Source: Poa pratensis (taxonomy: Eukaryota > Streptophyta > Magnoliopsida > Poales > Poaceae). Taken from it: 64,000 nt of DNA. Both the position numbers and the translations under genes were made by a program. Below the pieces are notes generated by a model, which worked only from the letters and a program-made list of their open reading frames with translations, was not told the origin of the DNA and searched no databases. The stretch lies in NCBI GenBank assembly GCA_947311845.1, contig CAMZMU010000027.1, forward strand, positions 47,804,758 through 47,868,757. Reading direction: 5' to 3'. Of this stretch, positions 1 to 10,662 are shown piece by piece; the stretch's first letter is position 1; the number at the start of each line of letters is the position of its first letter.

Positions 1-2096
1 GAGTATGGGGGAGCATTTGGAAAAGTCTTCATCAAACATGTGCTAGCAAGCACAATCAAGAAAGGTGGTCCACTTGCGAGAGTAAAGATCGTCTTCATCG
101 AGCTCAAGTGGAATGCGCAAGGCAAAGGTATGATCTTGATAGGTTTTCTATTTTACCGGTCTCATGTTGTTAGTGGGAGACCGGGTTTAGGATAGACGGC
201 GTACTATCAAGAGGGGCTCTCAAGTGAGTAACTTGATCGCATCTTTGTGGAGAGCTCAAACCTTTGCATTCTTGGCATCATCATCTTTCTTGGTTCTTAT
301 GTTGCTTTTCTCCTTGTTGGGTTTTGGTGCTTGTCGTGATCTTTGTGACAAGACCAAGTTCTTCGAAAACGGATTTCGTATGGAAAACTTGTTGCGTTTT
401 CGTGTTGGAAATATTATCGGTTTATCCCCGAGGAGAGTTCCACACATTCCATGTGTGTCAACTTGACTCTATTTATGGTTTGTAATATTTCCTCTTGGGA
501 TGGAAAGTACTCGTCGTTATCTTTCTAACAAAGTTGGTTTCGTTGCATTTGGATTTTCCTAGAAATAGTTATGAATTTCGGAAGTTTGTCTCTGCGCTGG
601 CAAGCTCCCTGGCCGGCCCAGGCCAGCTGACAGGCCGGAGGCCTCGGGCGCCAGCCCGGCCGCCAGCCCGGCCCAGGCCGGCTGCCAGGCCGGTGGCCTC
701 GGGTGGCAGGCCAGCCCGCAGGCCGGCCCAGGCCGGTGCCCAGGCCGGGCCAGGCTTTCTCCGCTGAGCCTTGCAGCCTCGCTGCTGGGTCGATCTGCCA
801 GGCTGGCTCGGTGGCCCAGCCCAGCTCACTGCTCCTTCTGGCCAAGGCCCGTACGGGAAGGTGCGGCCTTCGTCGCCCCAGCTCCTGATGGCCTCGATCG
901 ATCGCACGCTCGTTTTGCTCAGCTCGCTGCTGGCTCGCTTCTCTCGCTCCTTTGCCCAGCTTCGTTGCCTGCTTGCTTGGCCGGCCCTCTGGCCAGCCCA
1001 GGCCGGCTGGCAGGCCGGGCCAGCTTTGTTCCGTTTCCAGTTTTTAGTTAACGACTCTTTTTTCCAGGAACTATAAATAGCATCTTCTTCCCCAAACAGT
1101 TTTTAAGAAACACACACAACCTTTGAGCAAGTTTGTCTAGCCTCTCTCCTCCATTGTTCCTCTTTGCAAAGCTTGCTCTTCCTCTCATTCCCTCCCATGG
1201 TTCTTGCTCATATTTGAGGGAAGGTGAGAGGTGATCTTGATCTACGTTTTCACCGATCGATTTCTCCTCTAAGTGAGGGAAACCTTGTAGATCTTGATCT
1301 TGGAGTTCTTGGTGCATCTCCTCTTTGTTCCTCCTCTCTTATCCCCCCATAAGCATTTGTTGCTTTGTTGGAATTTGAGAGTGAGGGATTTGAGCACTTG
1401 TGCTCTTGCCTTTTGCATTTGGTGCATCGGTGTGCTCTCCACGAGGATTCGTGGAAGTCAAAAGCTAGTGAACTTGTTACTCTTGGGTCTTCGGGCCCTA
1501 GACGCCTTTGTGGTGGTTGGACCCTTGTGTGGTCACTTGAAGCCGTCCGGGAGCCCCCAACCCATTGTGGGTTGTGCCTCGGATTGTTGTTGAGAGCCGT
1601 TCGGGAGCCCCCAACCCATTGTGGGTTGTGCCCGGATTGTTGTTGAAAGGCTCCGGATTCCGCCTCGAAGGAATACCGATAGTGGAAGGTGAACCAAACC
1701 TTTGTGGTGCGGTTCATCGGAGAAGAGGGTGAAACCTTTGTGGTTGTTGAACCGTTGTGTCGGTTCACACCTCTCCAACGAGACGTACTCCCTTTCAAGG
1801 AGGAACTCGGGAATACTTCCTCGTCTCCGCGCGCTTCGGTTATTTCTATACCCGAGCTCTTTACTTATGCACTTTACATTGTGATAGCCTTCGTGCTTGA
1901 AGTATATTATTGCTATCACCTTGTTGCTTGTCTTGCTTAGCATAAGTTGTTGGTGCACATAGGTGAGCCTAGTTTATTTAGGTTGTTGGCTTGTTAATTT
2001 AAACACCTAGTTTTATTCCGCAATTAGCAAGCCTAAACCGGAAAAGTTTTAATCGCCTATTCACCCCCCCCTCTAGGCGACATCATTGTCCTTTCA
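1..2096 (+). repeat. 5' LTR of Sirevirus-type Copia element (left-truncated by window edge)
   Basis: This block matches 8281-10377 almost base for base. By eye I count about two dozen differences over 2.1 kb, near 1.1 percent, so the insertion is recent. Compared with the 3' LTR, the first 237 bases lie outside the window. It ends in CTTTCA, followed by AT and a primer binding site. Inside are a very GC-rich stretch at about 600-1050 built from variants of CAGGCCGG, a TATA-like box (CTATAAATAG) near 1071-1080 that would drive element transcription, and a tandem duplication of about 54 bp at 1541-1646. Each copy of that duplication holds the inverted repeat CAACCCA-TTG-TGGGTTG (1558-1574 and 1612-1628). 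Short reading frames across the LTR are chance frames, not genes. Confidence 0.95.
1071..1080 (+). promoter_or_regulatory. LTR TATA box
   Basis: CTATAAATAG follows directly on a 450-bp GC-rich block and precedes a pyrimidine-rich leader. The same box is conserved at 9351-9360 in the 3' LTR. This placement, a GC-rich block immediately before the TATA box, is as expected for Sirevirus LTR promoters. Transcription itself is inferred. Confidence 0.7.
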
Positions 2097-2098
2097 AT

Positions 2099-2111
2099 TG
2101 GTATCAGAGCC
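2099..2111 (+). promoter_or_regulatory. Primer binding site (initiator Met-tRNA)
   Basis: TGGTATCAGAGCC lies two bases after the LTR end at 2096. It is the standard complement of the 3' end of plant initiator methionine tRNA, used by Copia elements to prime minus-strand synthesis. Confidence 0.93.
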
Positions 2112-2151
2112 TGGGCTCTCTTTTTGGGCTTTACCGCCTAGAGAGTAAAAG

Positions 2152-4560
2152 ATGTCGTTTAGGGAATTAGTGCACGATCCCACTTTCATATTCGATGGCA
2201 CAAATTATGATGTTTGGAAAATTCGCATGCTTAATCTTTTTAGGGCCATGGGTCCAAATTATATTAAGAGGATTGTGGATGTGGGTTTTTCTCCTCCAAA
2301 GGATTCTCAAGAATTATCTTTAGAGGATGAGGAAAACTCTCATCTCGAGACTCTAGTTTCTAATGGTCTTATATGTGTTTTGAGCGATGTAGTTCTTGCG
2401 TCAATCATGCCTTTTCGGAACGCTCATGAGCTTTGGACCAAGCTTCAAGATATATATGAAGTGTCCAAAATTATTGAGGATGATTGTTCTCCTTCCACTT
2501 CCGGCCGTGATGAGTTCACAACTTCTTCCACTTCACCAACATGTGATTTGTCACAAGGTAATGATATGGTGAGTGGTGATAGAAATTGCATTGTGATGGT
2601 GAACTTACTATTGATTATACTTCTTCTCTATCTCATTGCAATGTTCTATCTTTGGACTTAAACTCTTCTAGCACTCCAAATGTCATACATGCTAGAGTTG
2701 ATAGTCCTTGCATATCATGTAATAGTTGTTTAACTAAATCTCATGATGATATGCTTCATATGTCTTGTTGCCATGAAAACAATACTTCCATATCCTCTAT
2801 TTCTTGTGACTAACAATGTAGAGGAATCCCAACATTTGTTGGAACAAGACATGGACCTAAATGGTGCTTCAAGTTTCTTCATCCTTCAATCATTAATCAT
2901 GTTTGCCTTATGGCTAAGGATTCCGAGGTGTCTCCCACCTCAAATCCAAATTGTGATGATGTGGATGAGGATTCTCATGAAGAAGGTTTTGATTTTGAAT
3001 CCTTAACCAAGATGGGTGAGATGGTACTTGGTGCTCTCCCCAAAGGTAGTAAAGCTATCCCTCCTCTATGTGAAATCATTGATTATGTTACTAGAGTAGG
3101 GAATTTATTGAGGATTTGGAAAGTCAATTTGATGAGAAATGTCAAATTGAGAGAGATGACTCTATACTATAGCTTCCTTGAAAGCTTCTCTTGAAGAAGA
3201 AGAAGAGCTTAGGTCTTCTCTTGAAGAGAGACTTGAATCTCTTGATGAGTCTAATGATCTTATTATTGCTAAAATCATTAAGGAAAGAGATCATGCCCTT
3301 GCTAAATATAAAGTGCTTAAAAAGGAAAAAGTTGAATTTGGTGTTGGCAATGCTAGACTAAGTGAGGACATAGAGAGACTTGACAAAGCTCACAAGGCTT
3401 TAGAAAGTGAACACTCTCTCCTTATCAAGTCTCATGATCAACTCCAAACTCAACTATCTAAGAATGATAAGCTTGCCAAATTGTCTTCTTCCATTTCTAA
3501 TATTAATGATGCTTGTGCTACTAACTCCACTTCTTGTGAAGCATCTATTTTGAAGGAGAATGTTGAGCTAAGGGCTCAACTTGAGTTGCTATCTAGCAAG
3601 TATGGGAAATTGGAAGAAAGTCATGAAAAGCTTTCTAGCTCTAATGATGATCTTCTAGCATCCCATGCTAGGCTAAAGTTAGCTCATGAGGCTATTCTAC
3701 AAAGGTAACATCTTGTGAGCCTCATGTGGACAAAGGCACAACTTCTACTAAAATGCTTTATTGCCATGTGCTAGTCCTAGTGATTCATCCTCTCACATTG
3801 CTACATCTTGTGATGAATTACTTTCATTGCCTTGTTGCTCTAACAATGAAGCTTCTACTTCCTCTAGTGTTTTGTTGATACTAACCATGTAGAGGAACTA
3901 AATGAGCTCAAGGCCCAAGTCACTTCTTTGAAGAAAGACTTGGAAAAGCGTCATGTTGGGAAGTCCACACTTGACAATATGTTGAGTGTTCAAAGACGCC
4001 CCAATGACAAGAGTGGACTTGGATTCAACTCCAATAACAAGAACAAGTCCAAGTCAACAAGAAGAAGAAGGGCCAAGAACAAGTTAAAGATTCGGCCAAG
4101 ATTGTTTGCTTCAAGTGCAAAGTTGAAGGGCACCATGTTAGATCTTGCCCTTTGAAGAAGAAGGCTCTTAGTGAGAAGCAACAAGGGAAGAAGCCTCAAG
4201 TTCAAACTCAAGTTCCTCAAGTTGAAGAACACCTCTTCCCAAGAAGAATCAAGCTACTCCTCCTCAAGTCAAGATTCCAACCAAGAAGAGAGGAGGAAGT
4301 CGATGTTGCTACCTATGCCGTGAGAAGGGTCACCTTGCTTCTTCATGCACAAATGGTACCTTATCCAACCCCATTATTATTGATGATGTGTATTCTCTTG
4401 GAAGGATAAGGTTGGCAATGTGTTTGCCAAATATGTTGGACTCAAAGTGGTGTCAAGAAAAGAACCATTTGGGTTGCCAAACCTATTGTGACTAACCTCT
4501 TAGGACCCAACTTGGTTGGGGACCAACAAGCTAAAACTTGATCAATAGGTGTTGTTGGAG
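2152..4560 (+). pseudogene. gag: Copia gag polyprotein, frameshifted
   Basis: The ATG at 2152 opens 169 codons with the Copia gag signature FDGTNYDVWKIRMLNLF near residues 14-30. The frame then breaks near 2580 and the match continues in other frames through about 3160. A long heptad-rich coiled coil (3178-3708) begins KASLEEEEELRSSLEERLES. Two zinc knuckles of form CX2CX4HX4C follow at 4107-4148 (CFKCKVEGHHVRSC) and 4307-4348 (CYLCREKGHLASSC), each in a different frame. A last recognisable stretch, VFAKYVG...KKRTIWVAKP, sits at about 4422-4495 and resembles the gag-pol junction of Sireviruses. At least three frameshifts make this a non-functional copy, although the LTRs are young. Gag would package element RNA in cytoplasmic particles. 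Confidence 0.85.
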
Positions 4561-7500
4561 GCATTGGAGACTTGGCTACATCATGAAGAATTAAGGGATC
4601 TTCATCAATTATATTCTCTCAAGCCAAGTCATTTGGATTATATTGTTCTATCTCATATCCAATGTTCCTCCTTGCGGTAACTTTTATTTAAATCATATAT
4701 ACATTGAAAGTTGCTTGCACCCTTGCATGTGTTTGGTTTTGTACCTTGCTAGTGTTTGTATGTGTTGTGCTCTCTACTTACTTATCTTGAGAAATCAAGT
4801 ATGTGTATGTTGGTTTGCACACCATTTACTTGTTTGAGCCTTATTGCTTTTATTTGATATCTTATCTTGTTGGCTCTCTTTTGAGAGATTAATGGACCAT
4901 TCCATTTTGGAGAGTGATATGCTTCGTGCACTTCACAAACCAAAAATGTGTGTACATGAGGAATACCACTTAGTGATGATATATCAATATTATCTATTCT
5001 CTATGTGGTATGTCATGCTCATGAGAAATTCAAATTCTATAATGTCCATTAATTTCTCGAGTTGGTTTTGTTTGCCTCTTGCTTTAAAAGAAAATGGATT
5101 ATCACATTATGGGGGAGTAATAAGCTATGTGCATATTACAAGCCTAGAAAATGTGAATATGTGAGGTGTTGCCACCTAGAATTGATATTGTCATTATCTT
5201 TTCCTTTGTGGCATGTTGCTCAAACAAGTTCCATTTTGCATTTGCTTCTTGTTCTTTTCGTTGGATCTTGTTTGTGATGGAATTTCTTGTATGGCTTTCC
5301 CAAATATGTTCTCATATATCTCTTTGGGAAACCAATTGCTTCAAGCTACTCCTTGGAGTTGCTTTGCATTATTGCGTGATTTTTGAAGCTATCAAGAATA
5401 TCTATCTATCTAAGCATGGCTTTTAATTCCTATCCTTTGCCATATGCTTATGTTTTGTGAATATGATCTTGAATATATCTTTGCAATCCACCACCGAGAA
5501 ATATCTCCATACATTACTTGTCTTGACAAGTGATAATCATTTTGTGGTAAATATATTGATCATATTCACTTTGGCTCTTGCTTTGAATTGCCTTATTTGA
5601 TTGCCAAGGATTTGTTTTGATCTAACTCTCATTTGTCTTCCTTGTATCTTTTGGATCCTTTATTGCTCTACTTGAAATTTGTTTTGTGCTTTCTTGAGTT
5701 GGGAAAAGCAATGAACCAATTCTTGTGCATTGACATTCAAAAGTCATACTTCTTGATAATGCACTATTCTTTGGGAAGCTATCCTACTTTGAGTAAAACA
5801 CCGTTCTTTAAATTGGTATTGCAATTTCTTGCCTTTCTTGAACATGACTAGTGTTTGATATATATATATATATATATATGGAGAGTGATGATCTCATTTG
5901 TGTGCATTTTGTATTCAAATGCAAAATCTTAAATAATGCACACATCTTGGGGGAGCAATCCTATAGGCTTTTTGAACATTAGTTGTCTTCATTTGATATT
6001 TGATCCCGATGACGTGTCTCCTTGGAAGACAAACATTTTTCGTCTTGGTACTTGTGCCATCATGAAAAGTGTAGAGGGTTTGGTTTATTCCTTGATGATA
6101 TTTTCATCATTTGGTATCTTGATTTCATTGGTATCTTTTCAAAGTGGTATCTTCACTCATGTGTTGATTTGGGTATTTGATATAATTTGGACACTTTGTT
6201 TTCTTGTCACACTTGTGTGTGCTTTGTTGGTTTACTTGGTGTTTTGTCTAAATTATATCTTGTTTGGTTCTTGAAAGTCATGTGCATGCATATTTATTAT
6301 ATGTATATCTTATGGCATGCTTACTTTCGTTGATCCAATATATAGGATAAACTCCATCAAATCCTAAATGACTAAGATGTGCATGAAATTCAATTTCATA
6401 TCTATATGCACATAGTTATGTGGAGTTTGTCCTATGTATTGTAGTTGCTCTAACTACTTTGGACCCAATGAGTTTGGGCACCATTTTGTACTTGAATTTG
6501 TTTTAGGTACATTTGGAGATGCATTGGAAGCTTGTCTCATCTACAAGGAAGGTGTTGTCACCATGTGCTTATTGGAGCCAAGCTTGGATGATCATGAGCT
6601 TATCTTCTACATCACCAATGCTATCTCGGTAACAAGTATCTACCTCATGCATACTTTTCTAGCTCTCAACCTTGTGTAGGTTGTTTCATGGCATGAATCT
6701 CTTTGGTTGCAATTCTTTTGATTCTTGCAAAACGTCTTTATTGCAAATGTGAGTAAGCCGGGATGATTACATATAAGGGGATATATATTCATTTCATGAT
6801 TCATCGATCCCATTTATGTCAATCTAGCACTTTCTACTTAAAGTCTCTCATGTGCAACTTGATGTTTTTCAAAATCATTTGCCTTTCGTGATACTTGTTA
6901 TCTTACTCGGAGCATCCCGTTTATCACCTTTATCCTTTGTGGATAGTTTTTGATGCTATGATGAGTATAGGTTGGAAGTTCATCTATATCCCTTTAAGAT
7001 AAAATTGAGCTTTGTGCTATGCTTTTAAGCAAAAATCTTATTGGTGTATTTATGACTTCCTCTTGGATATCATGACCTTTACCTTTGTACCTATTTTGTG
7101 TGTACATGTTTATTTGTGGACTTATATCTTCGTGATTCGTGTCTACTTAGAAACTTATACACATGAGAATAGTTACATCTTTAATTGATATTCCAATTCT
7201 TTAGTGACCACCTCTTATTGCTTTTGATTCTTTGGTGGTTTTAAAAGGCACAAGCTTTATTTTTTGTGTTATGCTTTGTGCATCTTCTAAGCTTGTGGAG
7301 CTATTTGATTTTTCTCCGTTGGTGTGTGAGTATGTGAAAGACATGATATGCACTATGTGCAACACTTTTTGAAAGACTATGTTGATGATTTTGCTCATCC
7401 TTGTATTAGTCTCCTAAAATGTCTTTATATCTCACACCCATCCTTTTATTTGCCGCTCCTTGCTCATGTTGCAAAAGTGTATTTGTTGCAAGTTGTTTGC

Positions 7501-8043
7501 CTCACTTCTCATTTATATTCTCTTGCATGTGCTTGTGTTCGAATTTATCTAGGAGGGAGTGAGGATTCCATGTTGTGCACACTATATTGAAATACAAATC
7601 CTATTTGTGCACGTACCTTGGGGAGTTCCCTCTTGATATTTAGAACATTTTTGGATCTTTTGATTGCTTGCTTCTTTCGTTGAAGTATCTTTCTATTTGA
7701 TATTCATTTGCAATCTTTGGATCCTCAATATAGTTTGATCTCCTTCCAACTATTCGTTATTGGATATGTGCATTTGATTTCACTCATATTATGAGAAATG
7801 CACACATTATGGGGGAGCTCTTACTATATTGGCCTTCTAAATTTTTCCTCCCATTTCGGCAATCGATGCCAATGGGGGAGAAGTTTAGAGGGTTTAAGGA
7901 ATTTTGGTTTTATGCTTTAGTTTCGTTCTTAAGCATTTGCCTTTCTTCTCTTGCATCCTTGCTCTTTGTGTTGCATGGTTGCTTAATTCATTATATAAAC
8001 CCTCGTAAAAGGGATTGTCATCAATTACCAAAATGGGGGAGAT
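4560..8043. other. Non-coding AT-rich 3' half of the Copia interior
   Basis: About 3.5 kb lies where pol would be expected. All frames are short and hydrophobic because of T-richness, and none contains a catalytic motif I recognise. A (TA)n microsatellite lies at about 5858-5879. The stretch holds five copies of the GGGGGAG purine core, the last of which abuts the 3' LTR. Confidence 0.75.
5104..8043 (+). repeat. Multiple polypurine-tract-like motifs (mPPT)
   Basis: The core GGGGGAG occurs at 5111-5117, 5949-5955, 7811-7817, 7874-7880 and 8035-8041. Three have a related left context: CACATTAT at the first, CACATCTT at the second and CACACATTAT at the third. The last copy, in AAAATGGGGGAGAT, ends two bases before the 3' LTR begins and is the expected plus-strand primer. 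Repeated purine tracts upstream of the 3' LTR are a described hallmark of Sireviruses. Confidence 0.75.
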
Positions 8044-10377
8044 TGAAAGTGCATGGTTGCCCCATGTGTGGTTTTGGTAATTAATGACAATCCTTATGGA
8101 CTAATGTTTACATTGAGATATTCTTATAGATCTTGTCCATTGGAGTTCATGTATTGGACTCTTGAAGATGGCATGATGACCAATGCTCTATTTAAGGGTT
8201 TATATGAAGAATGGTCATGTGTAGAAGATGAAGTGCAAAGGAGACATGAAGACGGAGCTTAGCGAGGCTTTCCCATAATGGAGTATGGGGGAGCATTTGG
8301 AAAAGTCTTCATCAAGCATGTGCTAGCAAGCGCAATCAAGAAAGGTGGTCCACTTGCGAGAGTAAAGATCGTCTTCATCGAGCTCAAGTGGAATGCGCAA
8401 GGCAAAGGTATGATCTTGATAGGTTTTCTATTTTACCGGTCTCATGTTGTTAGTGGGAGACCGGGTTTAGGATAGACGGTGTACTTTCAAGAGGGGCTCT
8501 CAAGTGAGTAACTTGATCGCATCTTTGTGGAGAGCTCAAACCTTTGCATTCTTGGCATCATCATCTTTCTTGGTTCTTATGTTGCTTTTCTCCTTGTTGG
8601 GTTTTGGTGCTTGTCGTGATCTTTGTGACAAGACCAAGTTCTTCGAAAACGGATTTCGTATGGAAAACTTGTTGCGTTTTCGTGTTGGAAATATTATCGG
8701 TTTATCCCCGAGGAGAGTTCCACACATTCCATGTGTGTCAACTTGACTCTATTTATGGTTTGTAATATTTCCTCTTGGGATGGAAAGTACTCGTCGTTAT
8801 CTTTCTAACAAAGTTGGTTTCGTTGCATTTGGATTTTCCTAGAAATAGTTATGAATTTCGGAAGTTTGTCTCTGCGCTGGCAAGCTCCCTGGCCGGCCCA
8901 GGCCGGCTGACAGGCCGGAGGCCTCGGGCGCCAGGCCGGCCGCCAGCCCGGCCCAGGCCGGCTGCCAGGCCGGTGGCCTCGGGTGGCAGGCCAGCCCGCA
9001 GGCCGGCCCAGGCCGGTGCCCAGGCCGGGCCAGGCTTCTTCCGCTGAGCCTTGCAGCCTCGCTGCTGGGTCGATCTGCCAGGCTGGCTCGGTGGCCCAGC
9101 CCAGCTCGCTGCTCCTTCTGGCCAAGGCCCGTACGGGGAGGTGCGGCCTTCGTCGCCCCAGCTCCTGATGGCCTCGATCGATCGCACGCTCGTTTTGCTC
9201 AGCTCGCTGCTGGCTCGCTTCTCTCGCTCCTTTGCCCAGCTTCGTTGCCTGCTTGCTTGGCCGGCCCTCTGGCCAGCCCAGGCCGGCTGGCAGGCCGGGC
9301 CAGCTTTGTTCCGTTTCCAGTTTTTAGTTAACGACTCTTTTTTCCAGGAACTATAAATAGCATCTTCTTCCCCAAACAGTTTTTAAGAAACACACACAAC
9401 CTTTGAGCAAGTTTGTCTAGCCTCTCTCCTCCATTGTTCCTCTTTGCAAAGCTTGCTCTTCCTCTCATTCCCTCGCATGGTTCTTGCTCATATTTGAGGG
9501 AAGGTGAGAGGTGATCTTGATCTACGTTTTCACCGATCGATTTCTCCTCTAAGTGAGGGAAACCTTGTAGATCTTGATCTTGGAGTTCTTGGTGCATCTC
9601 CTCTTTGTTCCTCCTCTCTTATTCCCCCATAAGCATTTGTTGCTTTGTTGGAATTTGAGAGTGAGGGAGTTGAGCACTTGTGCTCTTGCCTTTTGCATTT
9701 GGTGCATCGGTGTGCTCTCCACGAGGATTCGTGGAAGTCAAAAGCTAGTGAACTTGTTACTCTTGGGTCTTCGGGCCCTAGACGCCTTTGTGGTGGTTGG
9801 ACCCTTGTGTGGTCACTTGAAGCCGTCCGGGAGCCCCCAACCCATTGTGGGTTGTGCCTCGGATTGTTGTTGAGAGCCGTTCGGGAGCCCCCAACCCATT
9901 GTGGGTTGTACACCGGATTGTTGTTGAAAGGCTCCGGATTCCGCCTCGAAGGAATACCGATAGTGGAAGGTGAACCAAACCTTTGTGGTGCGGTTCATCG
10001 GAGAAGAGGGTGAAACCTTTGTGGTTGTTGAACCGTTGTGTCGGTTCACACCTCTCCAACGAGACGTACTCCCTTTCAAGGAGGAACTCGGGAATACTTC
10101 CTCGTCTCCACGCGCCTCGGTTATTTCTATACCCGAGCTCTTTACTTATGCAACTTACATTGTGATAGCCTTCGTGCTTGAAGTATATTTTGCTATCACC
10201 TTGTTGCTTGTATTGCTTAGCATAAGTTGTTGGTGCACATAGGTGAGCCTAGTTTATTTTAGGTTGTCGGCTTGTTAATTTAAACACCTAGTTTTATTCC
10301 GCAATTAGCAAGCCTAAACCGGAAAAGTTTTAATCGCCTATTCACCCCCCCCTCTAGGCGACATCATTGTCCTTTCA
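8044..10377 (+). repeat. 3' LTR of Sirevirus-type Copia element (complete, 2334 bp)
   Basis: It starts TGAAAGTGCATGG right after the purine tract and ends CTTTCA, giving a 6-bp terminal inverted repeat TGAAAG/CTTTCA. It carries the same GC-rich CAGGCCGG block (about 8880-9330), TATA box (9351-9360) and 54-bp tandem duplication (9821-9927) as the 5' copy. The next five bases, CCTAG (10378-10382), are the candidate target-site duplication. Confidence 0.95.
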
Positions 10378-10662
10378 CCTAGGCCCGATGGGCCGAGGGA
10401 GCTGTCGCGGCCCATTGTTGAGTGGCGAAGCCAGCCTGCTCGCGTGGCGGGCCGCCAGGTTGCGGCCCAGTTGTGGCCGGGCTTCCGTAGCAGGCCTCGC
10501 CGGCCCGTAGGCCCGTGGGGCTGGCCTCGGAAGGGGCTCTTATCCTGCGGGGAAGGGTTCCGCGCCGCCAATCATCCTCCCCGCTCCGCTCCTCCATCTC
10601 GCCCCGCAGAGCCCGCTCGCCCGCATCCGTCCTCGTCACGGCCCCGCGTTGCTGCCGACGCC

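Larger units (their letters stand above)
2097..8043 (+). mobile_element. Internal domain of non-autonomous Sirevirus-type Copia element (gag only)
   Basis: The 5.9-kb interior lies between two near-identical LTRs and starts with a Met-tRNA primer binding site. A gag region occupies the first 2.4 kb. I can find no protease, integrase, reverse transcriptase or RNase H motif in any frame of the remaining 3.5 kb. The large gag with an extended coiled coil and two CCHC knuckles, the GC-rich LTR and the repeated purine tracts before the 3' LTR all point to the Sirevirus (SIRE/Maximus) lineage; this is inference from lineage features, not a database match. The LTR outer bases are TGAAAG...CTTTCA. 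The base string after the 3' LTR, CCTAG, is the candidate target duplication, but its partner is off the left edge. Confidence 0.85.

Noticed and set aside
569..907. Long Gly/Pro/Ala-rich frames on both strands in the LTRs (also 8849-9187)
   Set aside because: They arise from the GC-rich CAGGCCGG block, occur in overlapping frames on both strands and have no domain.
1250..1958. 182- and 141-codon minus-strand frames in the LTR
   Set aside because: They are antisense to the LTR leader and the 54-bp tandem duplication explains their internal repetition.
7379..7393. YVDDF string resembling the Copia reverse transcriptase YVDD box
   Set aside because: The surrounding residues have no other RT motif and the frame is short; it is a chance match in T-rich DNA.
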